Source: Quercus robur (Eukaryota > Streptophyta > Magnoliopsida > Fagales > Fagaceae). Taken from it: a stretch of DNA of 64,000 nt. How positions within the stretch are numbered: position 1 is the first letter of the stretch; every line of letters begins with the position of its first letter. Position numbers and translations under genes: made by a program. The notes below the pieces were generated by a model. That model ran no database searches, was not told where the DNA came from, and saw only the letters and a program-made list of their open reading frames with translations. Below, piece after piece: positions 57,524 through 64,000 of the stretch. The stretch covers positions 44,492,843 through 44,556,842 of the forward strand of contig NC_065538.1 of assembly GCF_932294415.1 (NCBI RefSeq). Direction: 5' to 3'.

Positions 57524-59629
57524 TTAATGCTTATTGGTACAAGCAGGAGGGTTCAACTTGCCCGAAACTGCAGGCTGGATGTTAGTACAAATGGAAGTAG
57601 CAAATCCTCCACCTCCCTTGTACGCGAGATCAATGTCAGAAAGCACCACTTGTTGGCATGGTACACTCTTACTGCAAATAAGATTCAGAGCTTCCTTTGT
57701 CGAAGAAGTGCCTCTAATTTTCTTGAAGCTAACATTGCTGATCTTAACTTTAGAGGGAGACTGAAAACAAAACAAAAAAGCACACCCAAGAATTCGATAT
57801 TAGTAGTTTTACTTTTTTTTTAACATCAAAATTTGTGTATATATTTGTGATGTTTTATAATAACCTGGTTTGAGCATTGACTGTTTGGGCAGTAGTTTTG
57901 ATCAATGATGACAGGATTGGCAACATTGTTCATGACAACATCCTCGAAATGTATATCAGAAGCAACTCCAGAAGAGGAAGAAGGCCATGTTTTGATTCTA
58001 ACACCATTATCTGTATTGCTAAGTGTGGCACCAATAACTCTGATTCCTGAAACAGGTTCTTCGTTCTCATACCTTCCAAGACTTCCAACGCTGATACCAT
58101 GGCCAGGTCCACAAGTTACTTGGTTAACAGTAACATCTTGGGTTCCATCACCAAAGGAGATGCAATCATCACCTGTTCCAATATCGGCATTGGTAATGGT
58201 GATCTGAGATGAACGTCCCACGTGGATTCCATCAGTGTTGGGGCTATTAGCGGGTGCAGTTATGGTAACATGTTGGAATTGCAACTTCTTGCATTCCAAA
58301 AGGTTGATGTGGAAATATTTGCTGTCCTTCGATGTAATGTCTTGGACTTTTGAATTTGTGACGTAATCAAACCTTATATTCTGTTCATGTTTACAAGTTA
58401 GATAAATTAAAACGCTAAATATGAGCGCTCAAGTTTCATTTAAAAACATTTTAATTAGTAAAATGGTAACGATTCTTTGAATCATAAAAAAATAAATAAA
58501 TAATTTTTTTGGAAACAAACGTGATCATTAAATCATTTTTAAAAAAAATGGTAAAGTTGTAGCAAATATTGTTACATAAAAACTTACAAACTAATGTTTC
58601 TATGAACGTGGTTGGTACTACTTCAATAATATTATATTATATAAACAATTCTTCAGAGACCACAAGCTTTGTCAAAAGATTACATGTGCGATTGTGATTG
58701 GTGAATTATCGCTTTTATATTTAACCATTGTTTTTACTATATCGCTTATAGTCGCACATGTTAGTGTTGTGGCACAAAAAGTACTCCATAAACTTTCTCA
58801 TATATAAATTTTAAAATTAATTCTTTTTTGAGTTGTGACACATCACTATACAAAACTTGTCAAATTATTAGTAAAACATCATTTAACATATAAATGTTTG
58901 AATTTTTTTTTAACGGGTAAATTTTGTAAAGTTGTAGTGTCTATGTATATCTAATAGAAAATGATGGAATATAAATGCTAATTAATTAAGATTGAAATCT
59001 TACAATAGGAAGTACGTTGCAGTTTTTGTCTTCGGCACACTCATTTTTTTGCCATGCTTGTTGTCCTTTGCCATCAAAAACTCCACCACCTGACACAGTG
59101 AGACCGTCGATACGTTCAAAAGCAACCCAACCATCTTTACCGTTGAAGGAGGCAACATCTGATGGGGCCTGTAGGGTTCCCTGAAGGTTAAACTCAATTG
59201 CACCTTTGCATGGACCCAACAAAGTCACTAAACCTAGTTTGTATACCCCTGCTGAAATCACAACTTTACTTCCTGCTACTGCACACGCAGCTTTCCAAGC
59301 TTTTGTCAAAGCCTACACACATTGTAAAAAAAAAATCAAGATCAGTATATAATAATCATTTTGCATTTTAATGTTTTATCATTTGGTCATGACATCGATC
59401 CGTTTCTGGTGTAAACAGAGTTTGAACCTAAGTTCTCTTGTTAAAGTTAAAAGGCTTTACTAGTGATGTTAACTGGAACACACTCTTCTTGTCAATTACA
59501 TATTTATACCTGGGTTATATCAGCATTAGGTTGTGCTCCGTATGATTTAACGTCAAAGACCTGCTGGGCTTTGGTGGATGCCAACACCAATAGCAAGGAA
59601 ATTGTTGCAATGCTTAAATTCTTTCCCAT
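57524..59629 (-). CDS. polygalacturonase (GH28), four exons
   Basis: Minus-strand exons 59629-59510, 59312-59004, 58380-57865 and 57760-57524 total 1182 nt, giving 393 residues, the usual length for the family; all introns are GT-AG. Residues 1-22 are a secretory signal peptide (LSIATISLLLVLAS, cleavage after STKA likely), so the enzyme acts in the cell wall on de-esterified homogalacturonan. GH28 motifs appear in order: NTDG (in SPNTDGIHVG), GDDC (in GTGDDCISFG), GHGIS (in CGPGHGISVGSLG) and RIK (in GVRIKTW). Together they supply the catalytic Asp residues, the His and the substrate-binding Arg-Lys. The sequence style (QQVFDVKSYGA, CKGAIEFNLQGTLQAP) resembles the pollen-type exopolygalacturonase clade; the exo mode is inferred. 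All motifs and splice sites are intact. The gene stands alone between two inverted minisatellite blocks. Confidence 0.92.
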
Positions 59630-59702
59630 CTTATTGTTCTTTATTTTCTTTCTATTGCCAGTTTGTTGTATGATATTATGGTAACCCCATTTGGTTTGAA
59701 GC

Positions 59703-59710
59703 TATTTATA
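59703..59710 (-). promoter_or_regulatory. TATA box of the polygalacturonase gene
   Basis: TATAAATA on the minus strand, about 74 bp upstream of the ATG at 59629. This leaves room for a leader of roughly 40 bp, a normal plant core-promoter layout. Confidence 0.7.
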
Positions 59711-60089
59711 CTTCAGTACCTGAGTTCCACACCATTGAAACTACTCAACTAATATTAACTAATTTAGTGCAAGGTTGCTAAGAACTCTCCTGTATATATT
59801 TCAACTTCTATACTATTATTAGTTTTTGTTCTTTCTCCTCCACTAATTAATTATCGTTTGTTATTGTATAAGATAAGATTATTTTACTTTTTTGTACATC
59901 ATCTTAACTTCTTTGCTTTAAATGGCACACTGTTAGCAACCTGAAATATGTTCATTTTATCATGTAAGCAAAGTGAATACTTCTATTAGTAAGGGGGGAA
60001 AAGCCTAGTAAAATCGACTAAAATTTTCCAAAATTGGCATAGGCAACATGCTTGTCTACACTTTACAATAGCAAATAATGAAACCCACC

Positions 60090-60560
60090 AATATTTTGCT
60101 CATTTTTTAGTTTTCGGGGTATTTTGGTAAATTTGTTTTGTCTTTTTTGGGGGGGAGGTATTTCTATCATTTTTTAGGTTTTGAGATGTATTTATGTCAT
60201 TTTTTGGTTTAGGGGGATGTTTTGTTCAATTTTTAGGTTTTAAGGTTATTTCGGTCATTTTTTAAGTTTTGAGGGTATTTTGGTAATTTTAAGTGGTGTT
60301 TTTTAGCATATTTGGTCTTTCTTTAGGTTTGGAGGGTATTTTGGAAATTTTAAAGGATTTTAGGAGTATCTTAGTCATTTTCGAGTTTAAGGGGCGTTTT
60401 GGTAATTATGATTATTAGGTAATTGGGTGGGTTGGGGTTTACGCATAATAATTGGGTTAGGTTGGGATTGGGTTAGAAGTAATTAGTTATATGGGTACTA
60501 AATGAGTAAATGTGTTTTAACCAAACCAAAAGCCCTCCCCAAACCCACCCATTTGATACC
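60090..60560 (-). repeat. inverted minisatellite block, right of the polygalacturonase gene
   Basis: On the minus strand it reads like the left block: AACCCACCCAATTA followed by degenerate GACCAAAATACCCTCAAAACC units. It has about nine units, less regular than the left block. The outer edge carries GGGCTTTTGGTTTGGTT, also present outside the left block (near 56737). Confidence 0.78.
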
Positions 60561-61542
60561 ACTAGTATTGGGGATGAACCACCGCTTAACTTGATTTGAT
60601 CCGGTGAATGGGTTAGGGATCTGCTGCTAATTGAACGATCAGTCGAATCCAGGTCTCTTACGTTGTTGGTTAGGTGGGGTAGAATGTCAAGTGACAAGAT
60701 CTGGGCTATAATTGATAATGATAACATCAAAGCAAAAAAAAAAAAATATGCAACCATTCTTTAAACACTTGTAGCCTAGATCAAGTGAGGCAGGAACACA
60801 ATAATTAGTATTTTTGGGTTTATTTGATTTGAACCTAAACAATTGAGTCAATGAGAAAATGAGAAAACGAGAGATGAGAAACAAAGAAAATATACATTGA
60901 TCAAAAATGATATTTTTGCCAACATATCTATTATGTGACAAAACATGAAACATATTATATTAGTTATGTGACAATATTTGAAACTCAAGTTTCACTGGAA
61001 ACTTAAATAAATAATCAACAAAACTTTTTCTTGCTGTGAATCTTATCCAACATAGATATACATGAATGACTTCAAATTACCAGTTCGTATGCTTTAAACA
61101 CACATTTGGGTTGGCTTTGTCGACGTCCTTTAAAGAGCTAGGGATTGTTTGTTTGAACTGTAAAGAATGGGTAATGTAACAAAAAATGCATGGGAATTAA
61201 CTTCCCCCCCCCCCCCCCTTGCACCCTTGCACAGCAAGCAAGAAATGGGGAAAAGTGAAATCAGTGTTCTCCAAAATTGAATAGGTAAGTTGATGTTATT
61301 AACAATAATGGTTAATTGGATAGTTGAGTGTTTATGCCATTAGATCTCATAATAATCTATGATTTAAAAAAGATTGGGTTGTAAATCAATCAAACAGTTT
61401 GAGCTCATTTAGAAAAATAACTTCTTCTTTTTTATTCGTTGGTTTACTAAATAATTGAAACTCAGGCTCAAGTTTAAGCTTAACTACTAAACAAGTCAAG
61501 CTTAAACATAATAATGTATTCATAAACATGATGATTCAATTT
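60561..61542. other. intergenic sequence with a poly-C tract
   Basis: No gene seen. 61203-61219 is a run of 17 C residues. The sequence is otherwise AT-rich. Confidence 0.6.
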
Positions 61543-61914
61543 TGATAGGAACCCCTATATAGATAATAGTTGTTGTAATGTTGTATTTAGTTTGTTAGTT
61601 GGTTAGTTAGTTAATTACAATTCCAAGCATGTCAATCACATTTAACACATGTTGAAATTATTATGCACATGGGGAATAATAAGACCATTAGGGTATGGTC
61701 ATGTGGGCCAATAGAATAGTTTTATGATTCTATAAATACCTACTTGTAATCATATTACCATTATTGAAGAATAAAACAAACTCATTGCTTATTGCAATAG
61801 TGCGTCTTTCTCTCTTAATCTCTTTCTTTCTCTATGGAGGGTGACTACCTCGAATTAAGTTAATTTCACTACAATTCCTATCCATCCCCATTAGGAACCA
61901 CTAGGTTCCTAACA
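61543..61914 (+). repeat. 5' LTR of the 1.8-kb element
   Basis: Pairs with 62978-63367. It contains TTCTATAAATACC (TATA region, near 61730) and GAAGAATAAAAC (polyadenylation-like). Confidence 0.9.
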
Positions 61915-62100
61915 AGTAGTATCAGAACCATCAATCTTGAGACGAGCAATTGTGACTAAAGAAAACTTAAGAAATAAATACAACAAATTGTGAGCAAAGC
62001 TTCAGAGGATGTCAAGGATATTTCAGAAAAAGGTCAAGGCCTTGGCTGAATCTAAAAAGGCCATGAAAGAAGAGCTCTCAAGATTGCAAATGGATCTTAA

Positions 62101-62291
62101 GAACATGACAGAAGAGGAGTCGCAGCTTCTTGAATGTACAAGCAACAAGTTTCAAGTTGTTGAATAAACAAAAATGTCTCTGATATTGAAATCAGTTGAG
62201 AACATGACGGAAGAGGAGTCGCAACTTCTTGAAGGTACAAGCGACAAGTTTCAAGTTGTTGAATTAACAAAAACTGCCTCTGATATTGAAC
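62101..62291 (+). repeat. 98-bp tandem duplication inside the 1.8-kb element
   Basis: GAACATGACRGAAGAGGAGTCGCA, continuing to CTCTGATATTGAA, occurs at 62101 and 62200. The second copy keeps an open frame (MTEEESQLLEGTSDKFQVVE); the first ends in TAA. Confidence 0.85.
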
Positions 62292-62631
62292 GTGCAAGTG
62301 AAATTGAAATTGATCACTCATTAAGCCAAGAGCATGAGGTGGGGCTTTTGAACCAAAAGGCTTCGCCATCTCTTGATTTAGAGTAAACAAAGCTAGAAGC
62401 CGTGTCAGATGTATGCAATGGGCAATTCTTTATCTCTTCCAAAGTTTCCATCGTATCAGATTCTTGCTTTTCAGCAAATAAAATTGATATGAGATCATCA
62501 AATAATTGATGCCAAAACACAAAGTGTGGGTTCCATCATCAACTCTTGGAAGTAATATGAAATCATCAAATTTCATTATTGTTCCAAAGCCAAACCTATG
62601 AAGCCTATCAAGTTCTGTAGCCTATCAAGAT

Positions 62632-62997
62632 TTGTATATGACTCCATTCAACTATGATTTGGAGTGTAATGGAAATGAGGCTGTCCAACACAAATCAAGG
62701 AAGGAACACTCCCTTGATCAAATTGTTTCAAGACCAATTTGGAGTGCAACAAGATTCGCTATGATTGATGCAATTGCCTATTGTGATTCTCGAGCTAATG
62801 ATCGAAGAGCAAAGGTTGAAAGAAGTTTTGCCAACAATATGATCAAATGCTTGGAAGTATTTGACGTTTTCAACGGTCAAGATACTTTGGCGTATTGGGT
62901 TAGTGGTCGATTTCCCCTCATGAAAGTGTCATTTCAAGGAACACCTTTTGGACAAGGTTTTTTGAAGTGGAGGGAAATGATAGTAACCCCTATATAG
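62632..62997 (+). pseudogene. orphan ORF inside the 1.8-kb LTR element
   Basis: About 120 codons, open into the 3' LTR start. It contains EHSLDQIVSRPIWSATRF, YCDSRANDRRAKVERSFA and LAYWVSGRFPLMKVSFQG. The first in-frame ATG codons are at 62638 (MTPFNYDLEC) and later. I recognise neither a retroelement domain nor a known plant family. It could be a captured cellular fragment or the tail of a decayed gag-like protein. Confidence 0.35.
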
Positions 62998-63367
62998 ATA
63001 ATAATTGTTGTAATGTTGCATTTACTTAGTTTGTTGGTTAGTTAGTTACAGTTCCCAGCATGTTAATCACGTTTAACACATGTTGGAATTATTGATGCAT
63101 ATGGGGAATAATAGATCCATTAGGATAAGGCCATATGGGCCAATAGAATAGTTTTATGGTTCTATAAATACGTACTTGTAATCACATTTCCATTATTGAA
63201 GAATAAAACCAACTCATTGCTTAATGCATTAGTGCATCTTTCTCTCTTAATCTCTTTCTTTCTTTATGGAGGGTGACTACCTTGAATGAAGTCAATTCCC
63301 CAACGATTTCCATCAATTCTCCTACAATTCCTATCCATCCCCATTAGGAACCACTAGGTTCCAAACA
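62978..63367 (+). repeat. 3' LTR of the 1.8-kb element
   Basis: Pairs with 61543-61914. It has an extra segment near its end (AACGATTTCCATCAATTCTCC) that accounts for the length difference. Confidence 0.9.
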
Positions 63368-63689
63368 AATTTAAATACATATAATAATTATATTTTGAAA
63401 TTAGTTTTACAATATCCCCTGTTTAGTTTCAAAATAGGGGATACCATATAGGCATATACCAGGAACCAAGCTTATGGGAAAAACCAACTAAGATTTTTAT
63501 TTTTATAAATTGAGTAAGACAATTATGAACTCCCACCTTTGGGTGCAAAAGAGTAGAAGTGTTTTGACTCGTAAGAATAATAGTAAGATAGAATTGTTTT
63601 GAACTTCAATTTGAATGGAAGTCCTTTGCACTTCAATTTTATATGAATTATTAATTGAAGGACTGTGTTGTGCCTTGCATGGTGTTAGG

Positions 63690-64000
63690 GTCCTAATTAT
63701 TATTTGTTGGTATATTTTTAGACAAAATGCATTTTACTTGTAATTTGGTAGATCTAAGATATACAATGTGTTGAGAAATCAAAACAAGTGATATCATTAA
63801 AGACATGAAGATCGAACCAAAAAACTAGTAAAGAAAAGTTGAAATAGTGAACCTCGACATTAGTCACCACATAAGCACGACACTAGCATTTATCGAGATT
63901 AAATGATGGAACTCAGCACAAGCTTGACACCTCTCAATATATTAAGCTATGCAGATCTAGAATTCTCATATCAGAATTTTTGCCCATGATAACTTGGATT
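63690..64000 (+). mobile_element. partial LTR relic related to the gag-only copia element
   Basis: Degraded similarity to the LTR at 19248-20355: CATTTTACTTGTAATTTGGTAGATCTAAG, then GACACCTCTC, then CAGATCTAGAATTCTCATATCAGA and GCCCATGATAACTTGGA in the same order. It runs off the window edge, so its extent and any internal region are unknown. Confidence 0.6.

Larger units (their letters stand above)
61543..63367 (+). mobile_element. 1.8-kb non-autonomous LTR retrotransposon
   Basis: LTRs 61543-61914 (372 bp) and 62978-63367 (390 bp) start TGATAGKAACCCC and end AGGTTCCWAACA or a close variant. The perfect target duplication AATTT flanks it (61538-61542, 63368-63372). The primer site AGTAGTATCAGAACC (61915 onward) is a degraded match to initiator tRNA-Met. 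The purine tract AAGTGGAGGGAAA precedes the 3' LTR. The 1.06-kb interior has no protease, RT, RNase H or integrase. It does hold an internal 98-bp tandem duplication and an orphan 120-codon ORF. Confidence 0.88.

Overview
This is nuclear DNA of a flowering plant. It is AT-rich, with GT-AG introns, microsatellites and nested LTR retrotransposons. The retroelement sequence resembles families I associate with woody eudicots, perhaps Fagaceae such as oak; that guess comes from memory and is weak.

Four host loci are visible. (1) A plus-strand DUF789-family gene runs from 3103 to 44547. Five exons give an open 317-aa frame. Two introns (22.1 kb and 15.9 kb) are filled with transposons, and one splice donor appears to be GC. 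(2) A minus-strand DUF3531 gene, probably plastid-targeted, has seven exons (46928-50120, 303 aa) and looks intact. (3) A minus-strand GH27 alpha-galactosidase (50975-53562) keeps its exon structure but has a nonsense codon, a +1 frameshift, and no first exon that I could find: a pseudogene. (4) A minus-strand GH28 polygalacturonase (57524-59629) has four exons and an intact 393-aa frame, with a signal peptide and a TATA box.

Intron 3 of the DUF789 gene (6217-28317) is a stack of insertions. A Ty1/copia element (minus) was split by a hAT-like DNA transposon (6966-26011) with a near-perfect 8-bp target duplication. The hAT carries inverted repeats and a multi-exon fragment of a gene I do not recognise. 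That fragment was split by a 16.5-kb Ty3/gypsy element of Tat/Retand type (about 8369-24885). The gypsy element was then hit twice: by a 2.5-kb solo LTR (9394-11872) in gag, and by a gag-only copia element (19248-23042) in an intron of its antisense gene.

Intron 4 (28410-44275) holds a second Tat-type gypsy element in the opposite orientation (30473-40658), copia relics and a 370-bp tandem duplication. Intron 1 holds a 945-bp TRIM element (3623-4567) with a perfect target duplication. Both gypsy elements carry an antisense, intron-containing extra ORF behind its own TATA box. Almost all stops I could trace in the decayed elements fit C-to-T decay.

The right end holds a 1.8-kb non-autonomous LTR element (61543-63367) with a perfect target duplication and an orphan ORF, and a partial LTR relic at the window edge. 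I saw no rRNA, tRNA or CRISPR features.
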